A DNA stretch of 20,229 nt from an uncultured Caryophanales bacterium (GTDB lineage: Bacteria; Bacillota_I; Bacilli_A; RFN20; CAG-826), in NCBI GenBank assembly GCA_946624155.1, contig CAMORU010000007.1, positions 1 through 20,229 on the forward strand. The letters are read 5' to 3'. This document shows, in pieces, positions 14,454 to 20,229 of the stretch; position 1 is the stretch's first letter; every line of letters begins with the position of its first letter. The position numbers were made by a program, and so were the translations under genes. Below the pieces are notes generated by a model, which ran no database searches, had not been told where the DNA came from, and saw only the letters and a list, made by a program, of their open reading frames with translations.

Positions 14454-15118
14454 TAAATTCCAACTTTCTCTTTAATGATATCTAATACGGCTTGAACAGA
14501 TTCTTCGATTGTGAGTTTAGATGTATCTAATTCAATAGAATCTTCTGCTGGTTTAAGTGGAGCAAAAGCTCTACTTGAGTCAATACGGTCACGTTTTTCA
14601 ACATCAGCGACAATCTCTTCATATGTACAAGGAATGCCTTTTTCTTGATTCTCAAGATAACGGCGTTTCGCACGTTCTTCAACGGATGCAATTTGGAAAA
14701 TTTTTACATCCGCATTTGGTAAAACATAAGTCCCAATATCTCTTCCATCCATAACGACAGAAACTTTTTCTGCCATCTTTCTTTGAAGATCGACCATTGC
14801 AAGTCTTATATCCTTATAAGAGGCAATGTAACTAACGTTACCACTAACTCTTGGTTCTCTAATTTCTCTAGTAACATCTTTTCCAGAGCACATAACTTTG
14901 CCATCTGGATAAAGAGTGATTTCAACTTCAGGTATTAAAGCAACACAAGCTCCTTCATTTTGGCAATCAACACCTTTTCTTAAACAATATTCAGTAAAAG
15001 CACGATACATAGCACCAGTATCGATATATGTATAACCCAATTTCTTTGCTACAGCTTTTGAAACTGTAGATTTGCCAGCAGCAGCTGGTCCATCAATTGC
15101 AATGACAACTTTTTTCAT
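14453..15118 (-). CDS. cmk: Cytidylate kinase
   Basis: Phosphorylates CMP and dCMP with ATP, recycling nucleotides from RNA turnover. The 221-aa protein carries the P-loop DGPAAAGKST (about 9-18), the YIDTGAMYRA substrate motif (31-40), VVMDGRDIGTYVLPNADVKIF (about 120-140, split across the CMP-binding site) and the lid KRRYLENQEKG. A TAGGAG ribosome site precedes the ATG. It starts 14 nt after the 98-aa membrane protein gene and overlaps der by one base, so the three are likely one transcript. Confidence 0.97.
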   Translation of the reverse strand: MKKVVIAIDGPAAAGKSTVSKAVAKKLGYTYIDTGAMYRAFTEYCLRKGVDCQNEGACVALIPEVEITLYPDGKVMCSGKDVTREIREPRVSGNVSYIASYKDIRLAMVDLQRKMAEKVSVVMDGRDIGTYVLPNADVKIFQIASVEERAKRRYLENQEKGIPCTYEEIVADVEKRDRIDSSRAFAPLKPAEDSIELDTSKLTIEESVQAVLDIIKEKVGI

Positions 15119-15132
15119 ATTTTCTCCTAAAG

Positions 15133-15429
15133 TTAAAGTGAAATAATTACTAACGTTGCTATTATAACTAAGATAAATATAATTGCAATTACAAAGTAAA
15201 ATATTTCATATTTTGTTAAGTTAATAACTCGTTTATTTTTCTTACTAACTTGCGAATTGTCGAACACCTCATGAACAACCATTATATCTTCGTAATTAAG
15301 TTTTTCTTCAAGGTTATTCCCGTAAAGTTTATCAACTTGTTTAGATGCTTCACGTTTTTTCGAAAAACTCTCAAACTTCATATTCGAGATTTCTTCACGA
15401 TAACGACGATATTTTTCAACACGAGTCAT
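15133..15429 (-). CDS. Small C-tail-anchored membrane protein of unknown function
   Basis: I do not recognise this 98-aa protein. It has a highly charged, mostly helical N-terminal part of about 70 residues, opening MTRVEKYRRYREEI, and one C-terminal membrane helix (about 75-97) rich in Ile, Val and Phe with no residues beyond it of note, so the charged part should lie in the cytoplasm. A second charged patch SKKNKR precedes the helix, as expected for the inner-face boundary. The ATG is preceded by TTAAGGTTTCGT, a moderate ribosome site. It lies 14 nt before cmk in the same direction, so it may head the cmk-der operon. Similar short TRxEKYRxYR-starting proteins occur in Mollicutes-related genomes as far as I recall, but that is from memory. 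Confidence 0.7.
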   Translation of the reverse strand: MTRVEKYRRYREEISNMKFESFSKKREASKQVDKLYGNNLEEKLNYEDIMVVHEVFDNSQVSKKNKRVINLTKYEIFYFVIAIIFILVIIATLVIISL

Positions 15430-15493
15430 ACGAAACCTTAATGAAAATATGTTATCACATAACCATATTAATTTTGTAGCATTTCAACGAATA

Positions 15494-15521
15494 TTGATAT
15501 TAATTACGGATTTGATATAAT
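15494..15521 (+). promoter_or_regulatory. Strong promoter for the ferredoxin gene
   Basis: TTGATA (15494-15499), 16-nt spacer, perfect TATAAT (15516-15521), with TGA just before the -10, so both a near-consensus -35 and an extended -10. Predicted start near 15528, just before the GGAGGA ribosome site at 15531. This is the best promoter in the window. Confidence 0.8.
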
Positions 15522-15543
15522 CTTACTAGCGGAGGAAAAAACC

Positions 15544-15711
15544 ATGCCAAAAGTAAAAGTCAATCCAGAACTCTGTGGTTCATGTGGTCTCTGCGTCGGT
15601 TCACGTCCAGAAGTCTTCGAATTTGATGAAGAAGGCCATGCAAAAGCTGTCGCAGAATGTGAAGGAGAACTTGGCTTCGAATGCCCATTCGGTGCAATCG
15701 ATGTAGAATAG
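15544..15711 (+). CDS. fer: Small 4Fe-4S ferredoxin
   Basis: Electron carrier of 55 aa with one [4Fe-4S] cluster. Ligands are Cys11, Cys14 and Cys17 in CGSCGLC and Cys47 in the CPFGAI motif near the C terminus, the monocluster pattern of Bacillus Fer but with the insert between the third and fourth ligands shorter than the usual 80-residue proteins. Cys39 is a fifth, non-motif cysteine that could form a disulfide or serve another role. The protein is very acidic. The ATG has a strong GGAGGA site. Codon choice (CTC, CGT, GTC; no TTA or AGA) differs from its neighbours and suggests high expression. The gene is a stand-alone unit with its own promoter and terminator; B. subtilis also has fer next to ribU. 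The redox partner is not evident. Confidence 0.93.
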   Translation: MPKVKVNPELCGSCGLCVGSRPEVFEFDEEGHAKAVAECEGELGFECPFGAIDVE

Positions 15712-15734
15712 TTCAACCTCTACTTATAAAAAAT

Positions 15735-15756
15735 GACACCAAAGGTGTCTTTTTTT
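15735..15756. terminator. Bidirectional intrinsic terminator between fer and ribU
   Basis: Stem GACACC-AAA-GGTGTC (15735-15749) followed by seven T on the plus strand (15750-15756); on the minus strand the same stem is followed by ATTTTTTA. It closes fer (plus) 23 nt after its stop and ribU (minus) right after its stop codon. Confidence 0.9.
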
Positions 15757-16444
15757 ATTGTTGTAATTTGTCAATGAATCTATGCACTGATTTATATGTG
15801 AATAATGTAAGTATAATTACAGCTGCATCTTTAATAGCATTAAATGGTAAAACCGCTAATAAGCCATACGACCAACCAATATCTTTAATATTTGGATTTG
15901 CAGCTTGGCACATTCCTAATATTGCCTCTTTTGGGAATTCCATCACTTTCATATAGAATGGGATTATGAAGTAGATATTTGATAAAAGAGAAACACTTAA
16001 TTGGAAAACAGTTCCAATTGATAATCCAATAACAACACCTTTAAAGTTTCTATGTTTTTTATAAATTATTGCAGCAGGCAAAATGAATGCTGAAGAATAA
16101 ATCAAATCAGAAAGTTCCCCAACGCCTAAAGTACTAGTTAAAGGGAGTTTGATAATTGTTTTTATTAGTATAACTAATAATCCGCTAACAGGGCCATATG
16201 CAAATGATGCTATAAAAGCTGGAATTTCGTCAAAATGAAACTCCAAAAATGCTGGCATAAATGGAACTGGGAATTTAATAAAAATATAAAAGATTCCAGA
16301 TAATGCTCCAAATACTGCTACTCTAACAATTTGTTTTGTCCCAAATTTATATTTCGAATTCTGTTTTTCTTTAAAATAGGTTTTAAGGAAAACGAAAATA
16401 AATAGAACGATTAATATACCAAAGGTAAGTGTCTTATAATCCAT
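15755..16444 (-). CDS. ribU: Riboflavin ECF transporter substrate-binding subunit (RibU type)
   Basis: Membrane S-component that captures riboflavin and works with the shared EcfA/A'/T module, which is not in this window. The 229-aa protein has one extra N-terminal helix (about 6-22) followed by a five-to-six-helix S-component core. Typical RibU features are the FPVPFMPAFLEFHFDEIPAF segment with the FDEIP turn, and YGPVSGLLVILIKTIIKL after it. The FMN riboswitch upstream makes flavin transport the firm prediction. A TTG in frame at 16465 lies inside the terminator hairpin and has no ribosome site; ATG 16444 has GAGG 8 nt upstream, so I start there. Confidence 0.92.
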   Translation of the reverse strand: MDYKTLTFGILIVLFIFVFLKTYFKEKQNSKYKFGTKQIVRVAVFGALSGIFYIFIKFPVPFMPAFLEFHFDEIPAFIASFAYGPVSGLLVILIKTIIKLPLTSTLGVGELSDLIYSSAFILPAAIIYKKHRNFKGVVIGLSIGTVFQLSVSLLSNIYFIIPFYMKVMEFPKEAILGMCQAANPNIKDIGWSYGLLAVLPFNAIKDAAVIILTLFTYKSVHRFIDKLQQ

Positions 16445-16469
16445 AAAAAATGCCTCGTGTTCCAAGGCA
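16445..16469 (-). terminator. Riboswitch expression-platform terminator with embedded Shine-Dalgarno
   Basis: Minus strand TGCCTTG-GAACA-CGAGGCA (16469-16451), a seven-pair stem including one G-U pair, followed by six T (16450-16445) and then the ribU ATG. The 3' arm contains GAGG, which is the only plausible ribosome site for that ATG. Confidence 0.8.
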
Positions 16470-16483
16470 ATTTTAATTAAAAA

Positions 16484-16587
16484 ATTTCTTCCATCCAGAC
16501 TTTAACTGTCGCTTCTAGAATTTCACTAGATCAGCCTACTGGCTCGCGGAGTTTACCGCCGATCGGGAATTTCACCCTGCCCTGAAA
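16484..16587 (-). promoter_or_regulatory. FMN riboswitch (RFN element)
   Basis: The minus strand shows the conserved RFN blocks in order: CAGGGCAGGGTGAAATTCCC, GATCGGCGGTAAA, CCGCGAGCC, GGCTGATCTAGTGAAATTCTAG, AAGCGACAGTTAAAGTCTGGATG and GAAGAAA. Outer ends pair as TTTC/GAAA (P1). It lies between an extended -10 promoter and the terminator hairpin before ribU, so high FMN should shut off riboflavin uptake by early termination. Confidence 0.96.
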
Positions 16588-16594
16588 CAAAATT

Positions 16595-16603
16595 ATTATA
16601 TCA
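16595..16603 (-). promoter_or_regulatory. Extended -10 promoter for the ribU leader
   Basis: Minus strand TGA then perfect TATAAT (16600-16595), with no clear -35 at 17 nt. Predicted start near 16588, exactly where the RFN element begins. The element lies just past the rsmG stop codon, and no terminator separates rsmG from the riboswitch. Confidence 0.65.
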
Positions 16604-16610
16604 CAATCTT

Positions 16611-17285
16611 TTATAAAGGTTGTTTAATTATTTCAGAATATCTTCTTGGATACTTCTTTTGAGTCTTATTTTTCTTTAAAATCCCCAGAAAAACCCTAGA
16701 ATTTTTAGATTTTGGCAATAAATATTCGTACTTCTTATATTCATCAATTTGTAAAACTTTGAATGCATGTTTCGCGTTGTTAATCTCTTCATCTACACCA
16801 CTTGATTTGTATGCAATGAATAAACCACCAACCTTAACTTGATAGAAACAAAGTTCTAGTAAGACATTTAATTCTTTTACTGCTCGAGCTGTAACAATGT
16901 CATATTTTTCTCTTTCTTTTTGTTCTTCGGCTCTACCTTGGATTACTTCAACATTTTTTAAACCTAATTCTTTAATAACTTCCTTAAGGAAAGTAACGCG
17001 TTTACCAGTTATTTCTAGTAATGTTACTTTTAAAGAAGGTTCGACTATAGAAAGAGGAATACCAGGAAAGCCAGCACCAGACCCAACATCTAATAAAGTT
17101 TTATTTTTTAAATCAAAATATTTAATTAATTCAATTGAATCAATAAAATGTTTTTCTTCAATTTCGTCTGGATCAGTAATTGCCGTCAAATTAAACTTTT
17201 CATTCCATTCCAAAAGTAAGCTTAAATACTTTTCAAATAAATATATTTGCTCTTTATTTAATCCGAATTCTTCAAGTAATTTCAT
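16611..17285 (-). CDS. rsmG: 16S rRNA (guanine-527-N7)-methyltransferase RsmG (GidB)
   Basis: SAM-dependent enzyme that makes m7G527 in 16S rRNA, a site linked to streptomycin sensitivity. The 224-aa protein has the GidB opening (YLSLLLEWNEKFNLTAITDPDEI, residues about 15-42), the SAM-binding motif LLDVGSGAGFPGIPLSI (about 64-80), and the family ARAVKEL segment (about 133-139). It overlaps mnmG by 4 nt (ATGA), the classic gidA-gidB pair. Near the replication origin in many bacteria, this pair often sits by noc or parAB; those are not in view here. Confidence 0.96.
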   Translation of the reverse strand: MKLLEEFGLNKEQIYLFEKYLSLLLEWNEKFNLTAITDPDEIEEKHFIDSIELIKYFDLKNKTLLDVGSGAGFPGIPLSIVEPSLKVTLLEITGKRVTFLKEVIKELGLKNVEVIQGRAEEQKEREKYDIVTARAVKELNVLLELCFYQVKVGGLFIAYKSSGVDEEINNAKHAFKVLQIDEYKKYEYLLPKSKNSRVFLGILKKNKTQKKYPRRYSEIIKQPL

Positions 17286-19153
17286 TTTGTGCTTCTCTTT
17301 AAGTTCAAAATTAAGATTGAAATATCAGCAGGGTTAATACCAGATATTCTACCAGCTTGTCCTACAGTCCTAGGTCTAATTTTATCCAATTTTTGTCTAG
17401 CTTCCAACGCAAGCCCGTGCATATTTAGATAATCAATGCCTTCAGGAATCTCATAATTCTCAAATTTAGCAAACGAATTAGCTTCAGCAAGCTCGCGTTT
17501 AATATAACCTTCATATTTAACTGAAATCTCAAATTGAGCAATTCCAATAAAGTCTAACGGTATTTCTTGAATTTCAGGAATCAAGTCACAAATGTGTTCG
17601 TAATGGATTTCTGGACGCTTAAAAAATTCGGTTCCACTGACACCAGCTTTAAGAGTTTCAAGGCCCTTACTCGATAAATATTCATTAACTCTTTTTGATG
17701 AGCCAAGATGAATTTTTTGCAGGATTTCCCGTGCTTTTTCGACATTTTTGTTCTTTTCTTCAAATGCTTTATACCGTTCTTCGGATATCAAACCGAGCTT
17801 ATATCCATATGGAGTTAAACGAACATCTGCATTGTCGTGTCTTAGTAATAATCTATACTCAGCTCTTGAGGATAAAAGTCTATATGGTTCAAGGGTTCCT
17901 TTTGTAACAATGTCATCAATCATGACACCAATATAAGATTCATTTCTTTTTAGAATAAAAGGTTCTTTGCCTTGTACATATAATGCAGCATTAATTCCAG
18001 CCACAAGACCCAAACCTGCCGCTTCTTCATAACCTGATGTTCCGCAAATTTGGCCTGCACCATATAAACCTTTGTACTTTTTAACTTTTAAAGTTAGGTC
18101 ATATTGAGTTGGCACTAAAGCATCATACTCGATAGCGTAAGCATATTTTAAAAATTCAGCATGTTCCATTCCTTCGAGAGAATGAACCATCTTTTCTTGC
18201 ATTTCTTCTTCCATCGCAGTTGAAAAACCTTGCAAATAGATTGATTCACCATCTTCAAATTCTGGTTCAAGAAATAATTGATGACGTTTTTTATCTCTAA
18301 AAGTCATTACTTTAGACTCAATGGAAGGACAGTAACGAGGCCCAACACCTGTCTGTAGCCCATTAAATGTAGCTGTTTTATCTAAATTGTCAGTAATGAG
18401 TTTATGAGTTTTTTCATTTGTATAAATTAACCAGCAAAGAACTTGATCTTTGAGTGGTTTAAACTTTTTTGTTAGATACGAAAAGGCATACATGCCTTCC
18501 ATGCCATATTGGGGGGTCGCTTTTGAAAAATCAATTGAACTCTTTTTAATTCTTGGTGGAGTACCTGTTTTAAGTCTAAAAATCTCAAGTCCCATGTCTT
18601 GTAGAGACTTACTTAAACCAATAGATGGCTTTTCACCGTCTGGTCCACCACTTATAGATTTATGCCCTCTTAAAATGGCCCCTTCCATGTATGTCCCAGT
18701 AGAAATTACAACTGCTTTCGAGCTTATAACAGTGCCATCTTTCAAAATGACTCCATTAACAGTTTCTTTATCGTGTGAAATGCCAGTTACTTCGGCCTCT
18801 AAAATCTCTAAATTTGCGGTTTTTTCCAGCAATTTTTGCATATAAGCTGGATATTTAGCCTTATCTTCTTGGGCTCTTAAACATTGAACTCCAGGGCCTT
18901 TACCGGTGTTAAGCATCTTCATTTGTAGATACTCATGGTCTGCAGCAATTCCCATCATTCCGCCTAAGGCATCAATTTCTCTTACAACAACGCCTTTAGC
19001 AGAACCACCTATTGAAGGATTACAAGGCATATTTGAAATCATCTTTTTATTAAGTGTGATCAAAAGAGTGCTTAAACCCATGTGTGCACAAGCACAACAG
19101 GCTTCAACACCAGCGTGACCACCGCCGACAACAATCACATCATATGATTTCAT
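17282..19153 (-). CDS. mnmG: tRNA uridine-5-carboxymethylaminomethyl modification enzyme MnmG (GidA)
   Basis: FAD-dependent partner of MnmE that installs (carboxymethyl)aminomethyl at wobble U34 of several tRNAs. The 623-aa length is typical. The N-terminal dinucleotide fold begins DVIVVGGGHAGVEA (4-17), followed by the NPSIGGSAKGVVVREIDALGG block and the MnmG signature GPGVQCLRAQEDKAKY (about 94-109). The middle has GQICGTSGYEEAAGLGLVAGINAA, and the C-terminal helical domain ends with RTVGQAGRISGINPADI, the MnmE-binding region. It starts 2 nt after the sufB stop and overlaps rsmG, so it is part of a sufB-mnmG-rsmG message. It ends in TGA. mnmE is not in the window. Confidence 0.97.
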   Translation of the reverse strand: MKSYDVIVVGGGHAGVEACCACAHMGLSTLLITLNKKMISNMPCNPSIGGSAKGVVVREIDALGGMMGIAADHEYLQMKMLNTGKGPGVQCLRAQEDKAKYPAYMQKLLEKTANLEILEAEVTGISHDKETVNGVILKDGTVISSKAVVISTGTYMEGAILRGHKSISGGPDGEKPSIGLSKSLQDMGLEIFRLKTGTPPRIKKSSIDFSKATPQYGMEGMYAFSYLTKKFKPLKDQVLCWLIYTNEKTHKLITDNLDKTATFNGLQTGVGPRYCPSIESKVMTFRDKKRHQLFLEPEFEDGESIYLQGFSTAMEEEMQEKMVHSLEGMEHAEFLKYAYAIEYDALVPTQYDLTLKVKKYKGLYGAGQICGTSGYEEAAGLGLVAGINAALYVQGKEPFILKRNESYIGVMIDDIVTKGTLEPYRLLSSRAEYRLLLRHDNADVRLTPYGYKLGLISEERYKAFEEKNKNVEKAREILQKIHLGSSKRVNEYLSSKGLETLKAGVSGTEFFKRPEIHYEHICDLIPEIQEIPLDFIGIAQFEISVKYEGYIKRELAEANSFAKFENYEIPEGIDYLNMHGLALEARQKLDKIRPRTVGQAGRISGINPADISILILNLKRSTK

Positions 19154-19155
19154 CT

Positions 19156-20229
19156 TTATCCAACGCTTCCTTCCATATCCATTTTAATAAGTTGATTTAA
19201 TTCTACTGCATATTCCATTGGAAGTTCTTTTGAGAATGGCTCAATAAATCCCATAATAATCATTTGGACAGCATCTTTACGAGAAATACCTCTACTCATA
19301 AGGTAGAAAAGTTGATCCTCATTTACCTTAGAAACAGTAGCCTCGTGTTCTATGAAAGAAGTGTTATTTTGCACTAAATTCGTAGGAATTGTATCAGATT
19401 TTGAAATATCATCGAGAATTAAAGTGTCACATTCAACATGCGATTTACAGTTTAAAGCATTCTTCATATGTTTAACTGATCCACGGTAATTTGCAGCACC
19501 ACCATTTCTAACAATCGATTTAGAAATAATCGTTGAAGAGGTATTAGATGCTAAGTGAATCATACGAGCTCCAGCATCTTGATATTGTCCTTTACCAGCA
19601 ACAGCTACTGATATACAAGTTCCTTTAGCACCTTCTCCAGCTAAAATACATGCTGGATATTTCATATTAGTCTGTGAACCAACGTTTCCATCAATCCACT
19701 CCATATGGCCATTTTCCATTACTTTTGCACGCTTTGTGACAAGGTTAACTATGTTTGTTGACCAGTTTTGAACAGTTGAATATCTACAATGGGCATCTTT
19801 TAATACAACAATCTCTACAACTGCTGCATGCAATGAATCTTGTGAATAAATTGGAGCTGTACAGCCTTCTACATAATGGACATCCGCACCCTCATCGACA
19901 ATGATGAGTGTTCTCTCGAATTGACCAGATTTCTCATTATTTATTCTAAAATAAGATTGAAGTGGTTTATCTAACTTAACTCCTTTAGGAACATAAATAA
20001 ACGAACCACCTGACCAAACAGCACCATTTAAAGCTGAAAACTTATTATCGCGATATGGAACAACAGTATTAAAATACTTCCTCACTATATCAGGGCACAT
20101 TTGAACAGCCTGGTCAGTTGATAGGAAAATAACCCCTTTATCTTCAACTTCTTTAAGCATGTTGTGGTAAACAGCTTCTGATTCATATTGAGTAGTAACA
20201 CCAGAAAGATATTTTTGTTCAGCTTCAGG
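19156..20229 (-). CDS. sufB: Fe-S cluster assembly scaffold SufB, N-terminus cut by window edge
   Basis: Component of the SufBC2D scaffold that builds [Fe-S] clusters. The frame is open to position 20229 and begins [24 protein letters not shown] (a conserved SufB stretch, given here only for identification in two parts: up to SGVTTQY, then ESEAVYHN), so about 358 C-terminal residues of a protein of about 465 are present. Further signs are [18 protein letters not shown], the beta-helix core, [15 protein letters not shown] with the cysteine equivalent to E. coli Cys405, and the C-terminal [20 protein letters not shown]. An internal Met at 20160 is not the start. The gene is presumably last in a sufCDSUB-type operon and leads into mnmG with a 2-nt gap. 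Confidence 0.97.
   Translation of the reverse strand, partial: PEAEQKYLSGVTTQYESEAVYHNMLKEVEDKGVIFLSTDQAVQMCPDIVRKYFNTVVPYRDNKFSALNGAVWSGGSFIYVPKGVKLDKPLQSYFRINNEKSGQFERTLIIVDEGADVHYVEGCTAPIYSQDSLHAAVVEIVVLKDAHCRYSTVQNWSTNIVNLVTKRAKVMENGHMEWIDGNVGSQTNMKYPACILAGEGAKGTCISVAVAGKGQYQDAGARMIHLASNTSSTIISKSIVRNGGAANYRGSVKHMKNALNCKSHVECDTLILDDISKSDTIPTNLVQNNTSFIEHEATVSKVNEDQLFYLMSRGISRKDAVQMIIMGFIEPFSKELPMEYAVELNQLIKMDMEGSVG

Noticed and set aside
15504..15716. Minus-strand open frame of 70 codons
   Set aside because: It is antisense to the ferredoxin gene, which has Cys ligands, promoter, ribosome site and terminator; the minus frame is low-complexity Ser/Pro/His and has no signals.
16445..16465. 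Longer ribU with TTG start at 16465
   Set aside because: The TTG is inside the terminator stem-loop and has no ribosome site, whereas ATG 16444 has GAGG at 8 nt; the extra residues are not family-like.
1316..19153. Mycoplasma-type genetic code (UGA as Trp)
   Set aside because: miaA, the exonuclease and mnmG end at TGA at the family's normal length, with the next gene's ATG overlapping or close by; Trp is encoded by TGG.
19156..20160. sufB starting at an internal Met at 20160
   Set aside because: The frame continues with conserved SufB residues up to the window edge, so the true start is outside the window.
1..20229. CRISPR arrays, insertion sequences, tRNA genes, toxin-antitoxin or phage genes
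   Set aside because: No spaced direct repeats, transposase motifs, cloverleaf-like sequences or accessory genes were seen; nearly all sequence is accounted for by housekeeping genes, rnpB and the FMN riboswitch.

Overview
The window is a gene-dense, AT-rich housekeeping segment from a Firmicutes-type bacterium (class Bacilli in the broad sense, near the Erysipelotrichia/RF39/Mollicutes-like lineages with reduced genomes). The evidence is a B-type RNase P RNA, RecU, DnaD, GpsB, RNase Y, YmdB and a YlbF/YmcA-like protein, an RFN (FMN) riboswitch in front of a RibU-type ECF subunit, and SUF-type Fe-S assembly. UGA is an ordinary stop: miaA, the exonuclease gene and mnmG all end in TGA, so this is not a mycoplasma-type code. 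I see no tRNA gene, CRISPR array, insertion sequence, phage gene or other mobile DNA.

Layout, left to right; almost everything is on the minus strand, so transcription runs right to left. Positions 1-608 hold the N-terminal part of fhs, cut by the window edge. 639-8729 is a tightly packed run that reads, in transcription order, pgsA, cinA (C-terminal domain only), recA, rny, ymdB, miaB, a ymcA-like gene, miaA and tcdA. Neighbours are joined by 1-8 nt overlaps, except for two gaps: 58 nt before recA, and 230 nt before rny filled with dyads. 8748-9086 is rnpB. Its 5' end overlaps the 3' end of gpsB, and its 3' end lies about 19 nt before pgsA. Divergent from gpsB is a two-gene plus-strand operon, a DEDDh exonuclease followed by recU. 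Then on the minus strand come nth, dnaD, a very short cca, hup (HU), der, cmk and a 98-aa membrane protein of unknown function. A 55-aa ferredoxin gene on the plus strand (15544-15711) meets ribU tail to tail at a bidirectional terminator. The ribU leader is an FMN riboswitch with an expression-platform terminator. The right end is a sufB-mnmG-rsmG run, with sufB cut by the window edge.

Functionally the genes cover tRNA maturation and modification (rnpB, cca, miaA, miaB, tcdA, mnmG), mRNA decay (rny, ymdB, ymcA-like), recombination and repair (recA, recU, nth, exonuclease), replication and chromosome structure (dnaD, hup), ribosome biogenesis (der, rsmG), phospholipid synthesis (pgsA), and iron-sulfur, flavin and folate metabolism (sufB, fer, ribU, fhs). 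The gene order looks like two compressed blocks of the ancestral Bacilli chromosome joined at rnpB/pgsA.

I did not find an exotic new system. The most interesting points are a cca gene that encodes only head and neck domains, the gpsB/rnpB overlap and absence of a spacer before pgsA, a riboswitch hairpin that should act both as terminator and as Shine-Dalgarno sequestrator, recurrent extended -10 promoters with leaderless or near-leaderless genes, and a structured rny leader.
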